Assembly (NCBI RefSeq): GCF_003590795.1
Contig: NZ_QYUL01000004.1
Span: 1 to 64,000 of the forward strand
Source: Azospirillum cavernae
Lineage (GTDB): Bacteria > Pseudomonadota > Alphaproteobacteria > Azospirillales > Azospirillaceae
DNA length: 64,000 nucleotides
Direction of reading: 5' to 3'
In this document: piece by piece, positions 36,252 to 45,704 of the stretch
Layout: every line of letters begins with the position of its first letter
Numbering within the stretch: the first letter of the stretch is position 1
Notes under the pieces: generated by a model
Told to the model about the DNA's origin: nothing
What the model saw: only the letters and a program-made list of their open reading frames with translations
The model's database searches: none
Made by a program: the position numbers and the translations under genes

Positions 36252-39200
36252 ATCCTCCCGGCGACAACGGACTTGATGAGCTGCTTGACGGAGCCGCCGG
36301 TCGCGATGTCGTTGCTGATCGTGGCGACCACATCGCTCGGCCCCATCTGCGGGGCGCGATCCGGCGACACGACGTAGACGTTCGTCTTGACCGGGGCCGG
36401 TTGGGTGGGCTTCGGCATGGTCGGCATTTGACTTGGCAGAGCCGCCGCGCCGCGTGCGTTCAAGTCGGCCAGGAAATCCTCCCCCACCGCGTCGGTCGCC
36501 GACTTGTTCATGACGAACTCGCCGGGGCGCAGGATCGCGTCCACGCTGTCGCGCCCGACATCCACCCCCGACACGCTGCCGGTGGAGAGGCGCAGCCGGG
36601 TGCCGCTGGCGTTGCGCACCGGGCCGCCCGTGTAGAACAGGGAGCTGACCCAGCTCCCCAGCGAGGAGATGATGCCGCCGGACGCGCCGCTGGCGGCCCC
36701 GCTGGCGCCTGAGTTGCCGGTGGCCGCGTTCCCGAACAGCGCCCCCATGACGGACGCGGCGGCCTGCTGCGACGCCATGTTCAAGAGAGCCGTGGCGAAG
36801 GACCGGGCCATGTCGCGGAAGGCTTCGCCCGCCGTCTTGGCGCCCGACGCGAGATCGGAAATGAACGTCGAAAGGCCGCTCATCCCCTCGGTGATGGCCG
36901 TCTGCCCCAGGGCGATGGTCGCGTCCTGGAAGGTCTTGAACGCGCCCGCCGTCTCCAGCGTCTTTTGGGTGTTGGCCTTCCAGGCTTTCGTCCAGTTGCC
37001 GGACAGGTCGTCGTTCTTCGCCCGAACCTTCTCTTGCTGCTCCTCGACCTGACGAAGGGCGTCCTTGTGCGCAATCGTCAAGGAGGTGACTTCGTTCAGG
37101 GTGGTTTTGTGCTCGCTGACGGTCTCGTTGTATTCCTTCTGGGCTTCCTTGCGCGCGTTCAGCCCCCTGGTCGCATCCTCGGACGCGGCCTTCAGCTCCT
37201 CCATCTTCCTGATCTCGGCGTCGGAAGCCTCCGTGGCTTTCCGCATCAGTTCGGCGATGTCGTCCGCCCGCCGCTTGTAGAGGCCGACCATGGTCTCTTC
37301 GAGCTTGTCCTGGTCGTCGCGCTGGTCCATTTCCAGGGCAACGATGTCGGTTTCGTTCGCGAGACCACGCGAGACCATCTCCTTCTTGGCGTTGATCGTG
37401 ACCGACCGCATCCGGGTCGGGGTCGCGGCCTCGAAGGTCGATTGCTCCAGCGTCTCCTTGCTCTCCTTGTCCAGCCGCTTCAGGGCGGCCATGGCGCTCT
37501 CGGTCTTCAGCGTGAGCGACTTTTCCATGCCGTCATACAGGCGGCCGAGACCTTCGACGGAGGCGTCGATCTTTTCCTGGATCGCCATCTTCCGCTCGTT
37601 CAGCGCGGCTTCGATCTCCTCCGGGTTGCCGGCCAAATCCTTGTCGCCCTCAAGCTGGGTGCGCAAGGCCGACAGCTCGGCGTCCATCAGCTCGGCGCCG
37701 ACCGATTTCACCTGGGCGATCCGGCTCTCGACATCCCCCTGGTTCGGGTCCTCGCCCTTGCGGAAGCGGCCAAGCCGGGTGATCTGGGCTTCGAGCCGCT
37801 TGGCCCGCTCCTGCTTCACCCGCTTTTCGGCCTTGTCCAGGCTGTCGGCGATGTCGTCGCCCATGCCTTCGACCACATGCTCGACCTCGTTCATGGTCGA
37901 ACCCATCAGCTTGTCGAAGACCTTCTGCTGATCCCCCGCCAAACCGCCCCGCGCGGACATGAGCGCGGACTTCGCCGCCTCCAGCTTGGGCTGGTTCTCC
38001 TTCAGGACCTTGTCCTTTTCGCGGGCCGAACCGGCGGCATCGATCTGTCGCTTCACGCTGTCGGTGAGCGATTTGTACTCGCGAACCTGCTGCTCCAGCG
38101 CGGGGCCAACCGTCTCCATGAACTTGGCGGCGGGAAGCTGGTTGTCCTTGATGTCCTTCTGCTTCTGTTCATCGGCACGGATGTTGACCAGTCCGGTGCT
38201 CAACTTCTCCAGGGTGTCCTTCAGCTTCTCAAGCCCGGAGGTGTCCTGGCCCGAGCGCCGGGTCTCGATGATCCGGCGCTCGATGTCCCCAATGCTGCGG
38301 TTGACGTCGTTGACGTTGGCGTTCGGGCCTTGCTGAAGGTGGCTGGTGATCTGCTTCCCGAGGTCGGTCTTCAGCGCCGACGTGTTCAGGCCGGTGATGC
38401 TGTCGGGCCGGAGCTGGGCCAGGGTCGCCTTGTCATTGAACAAGGCCGCCATGTCCGCCTTGAACCGTTGAACGGGGTTCGTGACGATGTCCATGACACC
38501 CTCGTAGGTGTCGTTGACGAAGTTCCCCGTCCGGGCCTTCTTCGGGACGGCTGTCCGCTCCACGGTCAGGGCGTCGCTCTCGCCGATCCCCGCCAACAGC
38601 GGGCCGATCTGGTTCAGGTCTCCAAAGCTTTGAAGTTGGAGCTGGGTGGTCCTGACCTTGTTGCCCAGGGCGTCGAGTTGGGCTTCAAGGTTGCCGGTGA
38701 AATCCTCGGCCAGCTTGCCTTGCAGGTTCTGCAAGGCCCGCATCATGTTGTCGAAAGTCGGCTCCAACCCGTCCATGGTGAAACCGAGCTTCCCGAATTT
38801 CTGTTCGGCTTCCAGGACGGCCACGCTCAATTCGTCCTGGTGCGACTTCAGGCGCTCCGACCGATCCTGGTAGATGTCCATCTGCTTGGAGACGGACTGC
38901 ATGGCTTCCTGTTGCTGCTGCACCCGACCGTTCAGCTCATCGACCCTCGCCTTCGCTTGGTCGATGGCCGAGGCGTAGCGATCCGCCTCTCGGGCGCCGG
39001 AGATGAAGCTCTCGGCGATCAGGAAGATCGCGGCGGGCACGATGAAACGGGACAGGACCGCGACCAAGCCGGTCATGGCGGTGCTGAAGGCCGCCGTGGC
39101 TCCCTGGGCCGTCAGCAGCCCGCCGCGCAAGCTGGCGAGGCTGGCGGTGAACGCCGCCGAGACGCCACCGGCCGTCTTCACGGCGGTCGCCATGGAGACC

Positions 39201-41380
39201 GCCGTCGCCGCCGTGGCGGTCATGGCGGCGCCCACACCGCCGATCAGGGCGCGCACCGGGGTCAGGTTCTTGATGAGGTTCAGCGCCGCCATCGCCATGG
39301 CGGTGAAGGCGGCGGCGATGCCGGCGTCCCCGATGGTCCCGATGGCGGACATCCTGGACATGGCCGAAACGACCTCCGAGATGCCGGCCACGAGGTCGCG
39401 CAGCGCCAGGAGCGCCCCCCGCCCGATCTGATCGGCGAAGGTCCCGAACACCGACGTGAACTGCTTCCAGGTGTTCTCGAAGGATTTCATCTGGATGTCG
39501 TTCGCCTCGACCGCCGCGTTCGACAGGAGGATTTGCCGCTGCATCTCGGCCATGCCGTCCGTGAACTTCGCCGCCGCCGAGTAGGCCGCCGCCGACCGCA
39601 CCTCCAAGGTCTGGATCGCGTCGGCCGTCGTGAAACCGGCGTCCTTCAGGGTCTGGAGCACCCCGATCAACCCCTTCGAGCGCACGTCCACGTCGGCCAT
39701 GGTCAGGCCAACCTTCGCCAGCCCCGAAATCAGCTTCTCGGTCGGGTTCTGAAGGTCGATCATCAACTGCCGGATGCCGGTGCCCAGCGTCGAACCGTTC
39801 TTGATGCCGGCGTTCGACATCGCCCCCATCACCGTGACCAACTCCGTGAAGCTCACGTTGTTGTCCGCCGCGATGTTGCCGGCGTACTGGATGCCGGTCG
39901 CCAGCTTCTCCATGGTCAGCTTCGAGAGGTTCAGGGCCGAGGTGACTTGGTTCGCCACCTGTCCCATCTCCTCGGCGCGAACGTTGAACACGCCTACGAT
40001 GGAGGTCGCCACGTCCACGGACTGGGCAAGGTCGGACCCGGTGGCGGTCGCCAGCAGGGTGACGCCCTTGATGGCGCCCTGGATTTGGTCGGTCGAGAAC
40101 CCAGCCTGCGACATGGTGGTGGCGGCCTTCGTCACCTCCACCGCCGTGAACTTGGTGTCCTCGGACACGCCGATCAGCGTCTGCCGCAGACCCTGCATGG
40201 CGGTGTCCGTGGTGTTGCTGATCGCCTGGAGGTTCCGCATCTCGGCGTCCAGTTCCTTGACGAACTGGGCGCCGAAGCTGAAGGACGACAGGGCGGCGTT
40301 GATGGCCTGATAGTTCACCAGCAGGCGGGCCTGCATCTCCAGCAGCTTGGCCCCGCCGCCCGAGTTGACGCGGGCGAACGTCATGTCCCAGGAGGCGTCG
40401 GCCTTTTCCTGGGTCGATTTGACCGGCGTTGCCGAAGCCGACTTCCGGCGCGACAGCTCGGCCGTGATCTGGGCTTCCAGGGTCGCGGTGCGTTCCAGCT
40501 CCCGGTTCTTCTGGGCGATGGCCGAGGCGCTGGACTGCTGGGCCTTCAGGCTCTCCAACTCGCCGCGCGTGGTCTCGCGCACGCGGGCCGCCGCCTTTTC
40601 GGCCAGCTTCAGTTGCTGATCCGACAGGTCGCCGATCCCGCCCCGCTTGACCGTGGAGAGGGCGTCCCCCTCATAGGCGCGGGCGCCGAGGGTCTGCTTC
40701 TTCCGGTCGGACTGCATCACGACCGAGGCAAGCTCGGCGCCGAGGTCGCGAACCTGCTTGCGCGCGTCGGCAACGGTTGCCGTGATCGGGTCGGCGACCT
40801 GCTTCAGTTTGGTCTGGGCCTGGGACAGCGCGCCGCCCAGATTTTCCAGGACGGAGCTGCCCTCCCGCTTCCGACCGAGATTGTCGTAGAAGCTGTTGTA
40901 GAGGGAGGTCAGGTCGCCGATCTGCCGCTTCAGGCCAGCGGTCGAGTTCGCCGCCTTGAACTTCCCACCCAGCACGTCGTTCAGCAGGCCGTCCTGGTTG
41001 AGAGACCGGGCGCCCTGGTTCAGCGTGTTCTGGAAGCGGTTCAGCGACGCCTTGGCTTCGAGGCTGGCGGTGTCGCCGAACTTCCGCAGCTCGACCTTCG
41101 CCTTGTCGGTCATGCCCTTGATGACGCCCTCGAACGCCGCGTTCGAGCGCGAGGCGTTGACATCGCCTACTTTCAGCAGAGAAAATTCAGTCTTTAGGGC
41201 ATTGAGAGTGGATTTTACGTCCTTTATCTTAAGGTCTTGTCCGCCAATTGCTTTCAAGGCGGCGTCAAATCGGATGGCCCCCAGGGCGACACGACGCAGC
41301 AGGCTCTCAAGATTTTTGAGAGATTGTTCGGCCGATGTCGTGTTTACGGAGGCGGAAAACTCGTAGTCCGATGTCGCCAT
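36248..41380 (-). CDS. Tail tape measure protein (TP901 type)
   Basis: 1710 residues from ATG 41380 (AAGGG nine bases upstream; ATG 41386 is an alternative). The core at about residues 385-610 is a clear TP901-type tape measure domain (ISNTTDTAMQGLRQTLIG, EVTKAATTMSQAGFSTDQIQGA, ATSIVGVFNVRAEEMGQVANQV, ATGIQYAGNIAADNNVSFTELV). It is followed by hydrophobic segments (AAFTAMAMAALNLIKNL and others), long coiled coils, and a lambda-H-like C-terminal segment (AITEGMSGLSTFISDLASGAKTAGEAFRDMARSFATALL). At roughly 1.5 angstroms per residue, the tail should be about 250 nm long. It fixes tail length and helps DNA pass the membrane. Confidence 0.92.
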   Translation of the reverse strand: MATSDYEFSASVNTTSAEQSLKNLESLLRRVALGAIRFDAALKAIGGQDLKIKDVKSTLNALKTEFSLLKVGDVNASRSNAAFEGVIKGMTDKAKVELRKFGDTASLEAKASLNRFQNTLNQGARSLNQDGLLNDVLGGKFKAANSTAGLKRQIGDLTSLYNSFYDNLGRKREGSSVLENLGGALSQAQTKLKQVADPITATVADARKQVRDLGAELASVVMQSDRKKQTLGARAYEGDALSTVKRGGIGDLSDQQLKLAEKAAARVRETTRGELESLKAQQSSASAIAQKNRELERTATLEAQITAELSRRKSASATPVKSTQEKADASWDMTFARVNSGGGAKLLEMQARLLVNYQAINAALSSFSFGAQFVKELDAEMRNLQAISNTTDTAMQGLRQTLIGVSEDTKFTAVEVTKAATTMSQAGFSTDQIQGAIKGVTLLATATGSDLAQSVDVATSIVGVFNVRAEEMGQVANQVTSALNLSKLTMEKLATGIQYAGNIAADNNVSFTELVTVMGAMSNAGIKNGSTLGTGIRQLMIDLQNPTEKLISGLAKVGLTMADVDVRSKGLIGVLQTLKDAGFTTADAIQTLEVRSAAAYSAAAKFTDGMAEMQRQILLSNAAVEANDIQMKSFENTWKQFTSVFGTFADQIGRGALLALRDLVAGISEVVSAMSRMSAIGTIGDAGIAAAFTAMAMAALNLIKNLTPVRALIGGVGAAMTATAATAVSMATAVKTAGGVSAAFTASLASLRGGLLTAQGATAAFSTAMTGLVAVLSRFIVPAAIFLIAESFISGAREADRYASAIDQAKARVDELNGRVQQQQEAMQSVSKQMDIYQDRSERLKSHQDELSVAVLEAEQKFGKLGFTMDGLEPTFDNMMRALQNLQGKLAEDFTGNLEAQLDALGNKVRTTQLQLQSFGDLNQIGPLLAGIGESDALTVERTAVPKKARTGNFVNDTYEGVMDIVTNPVQRFKADMAALFNDKATLAQLRPDSITGLNTSALKTDLGKQITSHLQQGPNANVNDVNRSIGDIERRIIETRRSGQDTSGLEKLKDTLEKLSTGLVNIRADEQKQKDIKDNQLPAAKFMETVGPALEQQVREYKSLTDSVKRQIDAAGSAREKDKVLKENQPKLEAAKSALMSARGGLAGDQQKVFDKLMGSTMNEVEHVVEGMGDDIADSLDKAEKRVKQERAKRLEAQITRLGRFRKGEDPNQGDVESRIAQVKSVGAELMDAELSALRTQLEGDKDLAGNPEEIEAALNERKMAIQEKIDASVEGLGRLYDGMEKSLTLKTESAMAALKRLDKESKETLEQSTFEAATPTRMRSVTINAKKEMVSRGLANETDIVALEMDQRDDQDKLEETMVGLYKRRADDIAELMRKATEASDAEIRKMEELKAASEDATRGLNARKEAQKEYNETVSEHKTTLNEVTSLTIAHKDALRQVEEQQEKVRAKNDDLSGNWTKAWKANTQKTLETAGAFKTFQDATIALGQTAITEGMSGLSTFISDLASGAKTAGEAFRDMARSFATALLNMASQQAAASVMGALFGNAATGNSGASGAASGASGGIISSLGSWVSSLFYTGGPVRNASGTRLRLSTGSVSGVDVGRDSVDAILRPGEFVMNKSATDAVGEDFLADLNARGAAALPSQMPTMPKPTQPAPVKTNVYVVSPDRAPQMGPSDVVATISNDIATGGSVKQLIKSVVAGRM

Positions 41381-41382
41381 GT

Positions 41383-41760
41383 TCATCCACCCTTTGAAGC
41401 CCGCATGAGAGCGGACCAAGCCATCTGCGCTTCGCGGGCGTTCTTCACGGGGCGGGCGGCGGCGCCTCCATTCGGGCCGGACTTGCCGCCGAATATCTTC
41501 GAGGCGACGAAGATCAGGGAGACGACGCCCTGGTTCGATTTTGCCTGTTCGTTCCCAAGTTTGAGGCGGACTTGGGTGCGCAAATCATCCCAGGAGATGG
41601 ACCAATAGAGTTCGCGGAGGCGGCTTGGCAGCGTGTCGAACGCCCAGCAGATCGCCTCGTCGAACGTCAGGCTGCGGTACCATTCGGTGAGGAGGTCAGG
41701 GACTTCACCCGTTCCATGTTCGCGACGAAGACCGACTTCACGGCTTCGCCGGATTGAATG
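41383..41760 (-). CDS. T part of the G/GT tail assembly chaperone, reached by -1 frameshift
   Basis: An ORF in the -1 frame relative to the G-like gene covers 41383-41778 and overlaps it by 112 bases. Its first codons lie inside G, and no ribosome site precedes its ATG 41778, so it is best read as the T extension. After a slip at 41766-41760 translation would continue HSIRRSREVG...LTEWYRSLTFDEAICWAFDTLP to MAWSALMRASKGG. The GT product would be about 224 residues (99 from G, 125 from T). GT chaperones hold tape measure and tail tube proteins during tail assembly. Confidence 0.75.
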   Translation of the reverse strand, partial: HSIRRSREVGLRREHGTGEVPDLLTEWYRSLTFDEAICWAFDTLPSRLRELYWSISWDDLRTQVRLKLGNEQAKSNQGVVSLIFVASKIFGGKSGPNGGAAARPVKNAREAQMAWSALMRASKGG

Positions 41761-42053
41761 AAAAAATCGACCACCCATTCCCCGACCCAGGCGAGGATCT
41801 TCGGAACGTCCTGGGGGTCCATGTCGATCTCCGACAGGTCGGCCTCGGTCACGATTTTTCCGGCCTTCGTGCGCTCGGAGAGGACCGCCTTCAGGATGAC
41901 GGTGCGCAGCTCGTGATTGATCGGCAGTTCGGTCAGCCGGTCCACATCGCCAAGGAGGGAGGCCAGTTCGTTCAGCAGGCCGAACGACATGAAGAGGTCA
42001 CGGCTCTTGCCGTTGATCTCAAGGGTCAGGGTGCGGTTGAGGCTGTTGGTCAT
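41667..42053 (-). CDS. Tail assembly chaperone G-like
   Basis: 128 residues from ATG 42053 (GAGG five bases upstream; a second ATG is at 42056). Mainly helical (FMSFGLLNELASLLGDVDRL, LRTVILKAVLSERTKAG), small, and between the tail tube gene and the tape measure gene, the fixed position of the G gene in siphophages. Its 3' end carries the slippery heptamer feeding the T frame. Most ribosomes should end at the stop at 41667, giving G in excess over GT. Confidence 0.75.
   Translation of the reverse strand: MTNSLNRTLTLEINGKSRDLFMSFGLLNELASLLGDVDRLTELPINHELRTVILKAVLSERTKAGKIVTEADLSEIDMDPQDVPKILAWVGEWVVDFFIQSGEAVKSVFVANMERVKSLTSSPNGTAA
41760..41766 (-). promoter_or_regulatory. -1 programmed ribosomal frameshift site, TTTTTTC
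   Basis: On the minus strand the G frame reads GAT TTT TTC ATT, so the heptamer T-TTT-TTC is in the right phase for simultaneous -1 slippage of both tRNAs. The -1 frame is open to 41383. It is the only canonical X-XXY-YYZ heptamer I see in the overlap. Confidence 0.75.
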
Positions 42054-42109
42054 CATGTCCTCGCGGGGGATGGGGACCCCACCGGCTCAAACCGGAGGGG
42101 TCATCTCGG

Positions 42110-42826
42110 TCAGTTGCCGGTCAGCATCATCGCCACGCCCACATCCTTGAAGATGGTGTGGTGGGCGTCGCCGGGAACCGTGTCGAACGGCGTGAACTCA
42201 TAGGGCATGTTCGAGTAGTTGTCGGTCGTGAAGGCCAGCGTGAAGCCCTTCTGAATGCGCATCTTCGGGATGATGATCGTGACCGGCTCGTTGCCCTCGG
42301 GCAGGATGCCGACGATCTTGGCGCCGAGGAACGGCTGCTCATCCTTCTTGCCGACCGGGACCATGTTCATCTTGCGAATGCGGGCGGCGGCGGTGAAGCC
42401 CATGCTGTCGGGGATGTCCGCGTTCTGCTGCCCGGCGAACACGAGGTCGCGGCCCTCGGTGTTTTCCTGGCAGACGTACCAGCCGGTGGCGGTCGGGAAA
42501 ATGGTCGGCACCGTGCCGGTGGTCGAGGCCGCCGTGGTGTCCAGGCCGGTGCCGTCGAGACCCAGGCCGTACATCAGGTTCTTCGAGGTGAACTCGAAAA
42601 CCTCCATCGTCGCCTTGATCGGGAAGGAGGTCATCACCGAATAGACGATGGTGTTGCGGACACCATGCGTCAGGTCGAGGTAGGAGGGATCGCCGCTGAG
42701 GGTGAAGTTCTTCACCAGCCCAATGGAATGTTCTTCGGGGGTCAGCTCGAACACATCCGCACGCGGGCCGATCATCACGGTCGCCGTGCCGAGCACGAAG
42801 CTGGTGGATTTCGCCTCACCGGCCAT
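42110..42826 (-). CDS. Major tail tube protein
   Basis: 238 residues. Beta-rich, of the size and place of siphophage tail tube proteins: between the tail terminator-like and G genes. Segments such as FELTPEEHSIGLVKNFTLSGDPSYLDLTHGVRNTIVYSVMTSFPIKATMEVFEFT and the C-terminal GFTLAFTTDNYSNMPYEFTPFD fit the tube sandwich fold that builds stacked hexamer rings. Assignment rests on order and general pattern, not on a short motif. Confidence 0.75.
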   Translation of the reverse strand: MAGEAKSTSFVLGTATVMIGPRADVFELTPEEHSIGLVKNFTLSGDPSYLDLTHGVRNTIVYSVMTSFPIKATMEVFEFTSKNLMYGLGLDGTGLDTTAASTTGTVPTIFPTATGWYVCQENTEGRDLVFAGQQNADIPDSMGFTAAARIRKMNMVPVGKKDEQPFLGAKIVGILPEGNEPVTIIIPKMRIQKGFTLAFTTDNYSNMPYEFTPFDTVPGDAHHTIFKDVGVAMMLTGN

Positions 42827-42921
42827 GGGTCACTCCTGTGGAAAGCAGTGCTCCAATGGATGACCAACGGGGGAATCTGGCGCTACAGCATAGCGATTAG
42901 CAACGCGACGCTAATGCAGGA

Positions 42922-43371
42922 TCAGAGCTGGTAGGTCAGGCTGGTCACGAAGCTGGCGACGATGAACTGAAGCGGTCGGCTTTCGGTGCGCTCCATGCCG
43001 CGCACCGTCGTCCCATTGGTGACTTTCATCCAGCCGAGTTTGTCGCCCGTGTCCGCATGGAAGACAGGGTGGGTCGCCATCGGCTTCAGCTTATCGACCA
43101 GACGATCCATGATCGTGATGTGCCGGAGGAGTTGCCGGTCCTGGTAGGGCGAGACGCCGAAGGCGCAGGTCATGTCGATCAGATGGTCGTCGAACGTGAT
43201 GGAAAACTGGGCCATGCCGATCAGGTCCACGTTGGGCCATTCGGCGATCTCGGCCATGTCGTCCATGTTCATGAACTGGGCGTCGGCGATGCCCGCGTCC
43301 TTCACCTCCTGGATCGTGTCGGTCACGACGCGGACGGTGGATTTGAAAAGGTGCAGGAAATGGGATGACAT
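42922..43371 (-). CDS. Tail terminator/completion-like protein
   Basis: 149 residues (SSHFLHLFKSTVRVVTDTIQEVKDAG...). Lying just upstream of the tail tube gene and after the gp10-like gene, it fits the tail terminator (lambda U/gp17 type) in order and size. Mixed alpha/beta pattern with no membrane segment. Sequence similarity alone would not identify it. Confidence 0.55.
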   Translation of the reverse strand: MSSHFLHLFKSTVRVVTDTIQEVKDAGIADAQFMNMDDMAEIAEWPNVDLIGMAQFSITFDDHLIDMTCAFGVSPYQDRQLLRHITIMDRLVDKLKPMATHPVFHADTGDKLGWMKVTNGTTVRGMERTESRPLQFIVASFVTSLTYQL

Positions 43372-43379
43372 GACGGTTC

Positions 43380-44069
43380 CTATTCGATGGCCCCACCGAT
43401 GGTGCGGCCCAGCGTGTTGGCCTCACGCGAGGAGTTGGAACGACCCAGCGTGCGCAGGATCACCTTCTGGAGGCGCAGGTTCCACGTCACCAGGAAGGGC
43501 TGGAGCAAGGGCCGCTTGATGATGGGCTTGCCCTTGCCGCCGGCTGGCCGCGCGTAGAACTTCTTCCCGACTCCGCTGGCGGCGAATTTCGGGTGCTTCT
43601 CCAGCCCGGCGAACTGGGGGTACCGGCGGCTGAGAGCGGGGAAAAGACGGATGGTCCAGGTGTATTTGGCGTCGTTCTTCAGGCGCTTGCCCCGGTAATA
43701 GTCCGGGGTTCCGAACAGGTCGAAGGGCGACATCGCCATCAACTGTTCGGCAAGGCTGCCGGTGTTCATGAAGAACCGATCCCGGTGGGCCGGGTTCTTC
43801 TCTTTGCGCCAGCCATCGGACAGAGTCTCCCAGGGGACGCGCCCACCCTTCACGGGACCAAGGGCCGCCCCGAAATCCACATTGGCTGGCGTGTTCAGCG
43901 TGCCGATGGTCTGGGTCGCCAGGATGGTGAAGAATTTGGACTGCTCGCGCCGGACGTTGCGGACCACCGTCTGGATGCGGCGCTCCATCTCCTGGTCGGT
44001 GCGCTCCTCGAACGCGACCCGGACGTTGCGAAGGATGAGGTCGGGGTCGAACCTCTTCCCCGCCATCAC
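43380..44069 (-). CDS. HK97 gp10/minor virion protein-like
   Basis: 229 residues, basic (many Arg/Lys), with FEERTDQEMERRIQTVVRNVRREQSKFF at the N-terminus. Position between connector and tail terminator genes is that of the HK97 gp10-like or lambda Z-like protein acting at the neck or tail completion. It overlaps the upstream connector gene by four bases. I base the call on location. Confidence 0.5.
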   Translation of the reverse strand: MMAGKRFDPDLILRNVRVAFEERTDQEMERRIQTVVRNVRREQSKFFTILATQTIGTLNTPANVDFGAALGPVKGGRVPWETLSDGWRKEKNPAHRDRFFMNTGSLAEQLMAMSPFDLFGTPDYYRGKRLKNDAKYTWTIRLFPALSRRYPQFAGLEKHPKFAASGVGKKFYARPAGGKGKPIIKRPLLQPFLVTWNLRLQKVILRTLGRSNSSREANTLGRTIGGAIE

Positions 44070-44614
44070 TGGGCATCCGCGACGATGACCCCGGCCACCT
44101 TCTCGACGCGGACGATCAGGTAGTCCCCAACCTTGTCGTCAATCTGGAGCGGGGCGTTGGTGTAGAGCTTGAACTTCTCGTAGCTGCTGGCGACTTTCGA
44201 GGACCGCTCCAGCCGCTCGTCGCGGGGATCGACGTTGCACCAGATCAGCCCCAGGTCGGCGACGGCGTCGTCGATCTCGACCTTCATCACCGGGTCGATC
44301 TTCGCGGTGCGCCGCGTCCATTGAAGATAATGGTCCAGTTCGATGCAGCGGAAGGTCCGCTTCACCACCTCCTGCCGATAGACGCCCGCCGGTCCTTCCG
44401 CCAGCAGATAGCGCGTGCCGGGGAGATCGAGGAGGATGTCGCCCGGACGCAGGATCGTGTTGGCCGGCGTGCGGAAGAGGCGCTTCTGGGGGACGACCTG
44501 GGTTGGGTTGCTCTCCGGCACGGCGACGAAGCGGCCCGTCACCCGTCGCCCCCGGCTGTCCCGGTAGGTCGTGTCGTAACGCGCGCCCAGGCGGGACATC
44601 TCGGGCATGGTCAA
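44066..44614 (-). CDS. Head-tail connector/stopper-like protein
   Basis: 182 residues, beta-rich with RPGDILLDLPGTRYLLAEGPAGVYRQEVVKRTFRCIELDHYLQWTRR, which resembles head closure proteins (lambda FII or SPP1 gp16 position). Coupled to both neighbours. The call rests on order and on the beta-barrel-like pattern. Confidence 0.5.
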   Translation of the reverse strand: MTMPEMSRLGARYDTTYRDSRGRRVTGRFVAVPESNPTQVVPQKRLFRTPANTILRPGDILLDLPGTRYLLAEGPAGVYRQEVVKRTFRCIELDHYLQWTRRTAKIDPVMKVEIDDAVADLGLIWCNVDPRDERLERSSKVASSYEKFKLYTNAPLQIDDKVGDYLIVRVEKVAGVIVADAQ

Positions 44615-45324
44615 TCATCCCACGGGTTGAGCGGATCGGGAGCGACGGAGAGCATGAACAGCGGAGCGCCCGTGCCCGTCGCCGAGCTGGAGGTCGAGGA
44701 CGCCGCCTCGTCCTTCAGGGCGGTTTCCAGGGCGCCCCAGTCGATGTCGAAGCGGGTGAAGCTCTCGTCGCCCGACTTCTCGGCCTGGGCCGCCTTCAGG
44801 CGCAGGGAGGGCAGCAGGGACAGGGCGGCGGTCAGGACGATGGCGCGGTTGGCGCGCAGCATGTCCGTGGTTCCCGAGGCCAGCCGGTCGGCCAGCGCCG
44901 TCCCGCCGAGGGTGTCGGCCAGGGTGTGGTAGGCGCCCAACAGGTCGATCTCGGTGTCGGCCAGTTCGGCGCGGGAGACCCCCAACCGCTCGCGCACCAT
45001 GTCCGGGGTGGCGTCCATCGCCACGTAATCGGCCAGGACATAGGTCACGGTGCGGCTGGCCGGACGCCCGCTGGTGGTCCAGCGGTAGGTGATCGTCCGG
45101 CGCTCGAACGCGCGGGTCTTCTCGTTCAGATGGGCGGCGACGCTGAACAGGAACTCGGTCGCGTCCTCGGACAGGGAGATCGTGTCGGCGTAGACGAGGG
45201 CGCCGATGTGGTCGCGCAGCTTGATGGCGACGGTCCCGTCATCGGCGGTCGTGCCGTCGCCGTCGATGAGGAGGGGAAGGACGAGCGTCACATCCTCCCC
45301 GGCGATCTCATACCGGATCGCCAT
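44611..45324 (-). CDS. Head-tail adaptor-like protein
   Basis: 237 residues. An N-terminal beta domain (YEIAGEDVTLVLPLLIDGDG, DATEFLFSVAAHLN) is followed by a helical region (MVRERLGVSRAELADTEIDLLGAYHTLADTLGG) that resembles head-tail adaptor helices binding the portal. A Ser/Thr-rich tail ends it. It sits between a small head protein and the connector gene. Function inferred. Confidence 0.5.
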   Translation of the reverse strand: MAIRYEIAGEDVTLVLPLLIDGDGTTADDGTVAIKLRDHIGALVYADTISLSEDATEFLFSVAAHLNEKTRAFERRTITYRWTTSGRPASRTVTYVLADYVAMDATPDMVRERLGVSRAELADTEIDLLGAYHTLADTLGGTALADRLASGTTDMLRANRAIVLTAALSLLPSLRLKAAQAEKSGDESFTRFDIDWGALETALKDEAASSTSSSATGTGAPLFMLSVAPDPLNPWDD

Positions 45325-45646
45325 CGGTCTTCGCCTTGGCGGGCGGCAAGGTCTCCGGCATGAACGACGCTTCGTCCTCGTCGGGCGTGGCCGTCAGGGC
45401 GGCGAGCGTCAGCAGGTAGGTCTCGACCCCCTCATCCACGCCATGCTCCTTGATGCACGCCGCCAGTTCCTTGTCGTCGGCGATGTCCGGGAGGTTGGCG
45501 TGGATCACCTCAAGCTGACCGATGCCGAGGCGGGCCTGAAAGAAGTTCGTCACCTCGACCACCGCCGGGCGGTGATAGGGAACCTCCTGGCCCGACGATG
45601 GGTCCAGCAGCAGGAAGTTGCCCTTGGTGTTCAGGATGGCTTTCAT
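45308..45646 (-). CDS. Small conserved head-region protein
   Basis: 112 residues (MKAILNTKGNFLLLDPSSGQEVPYHRPAVVEVTNFFQARLG...), ending in an acidic and Lys/Pro tail. It follows the capsid gene by 58 bases and overlaps the adaptor gene by 17. It may be a head-assembly accessory protein; no family is recognised. Confidence 0.55.
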   Translation of the reverse strand: MKAILNTKGNFLLLDPSSGQEVPYHRPAVVEVTNFFQARLGIGQLEVIHANLPDIADDKELAACIKEHGVDEGVETYLLTLAALTATPDEDEASFMPETLPPAKAKTDGDPV

Positions 45647-45704
45647 CGGGGTCCCCCAAAGTCAGAAGGGGCGGCGTTGGCCGACGCCCCGTCACGGCCC
45701 ACGA

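Noticed and set aside
36965-41197. 1410-codon plus-strand ORF
   Set aside because: It is the mirror of the tape measure gene: a long open frame caused by high-GC codon use. The minus strand has the TP901 core domain.
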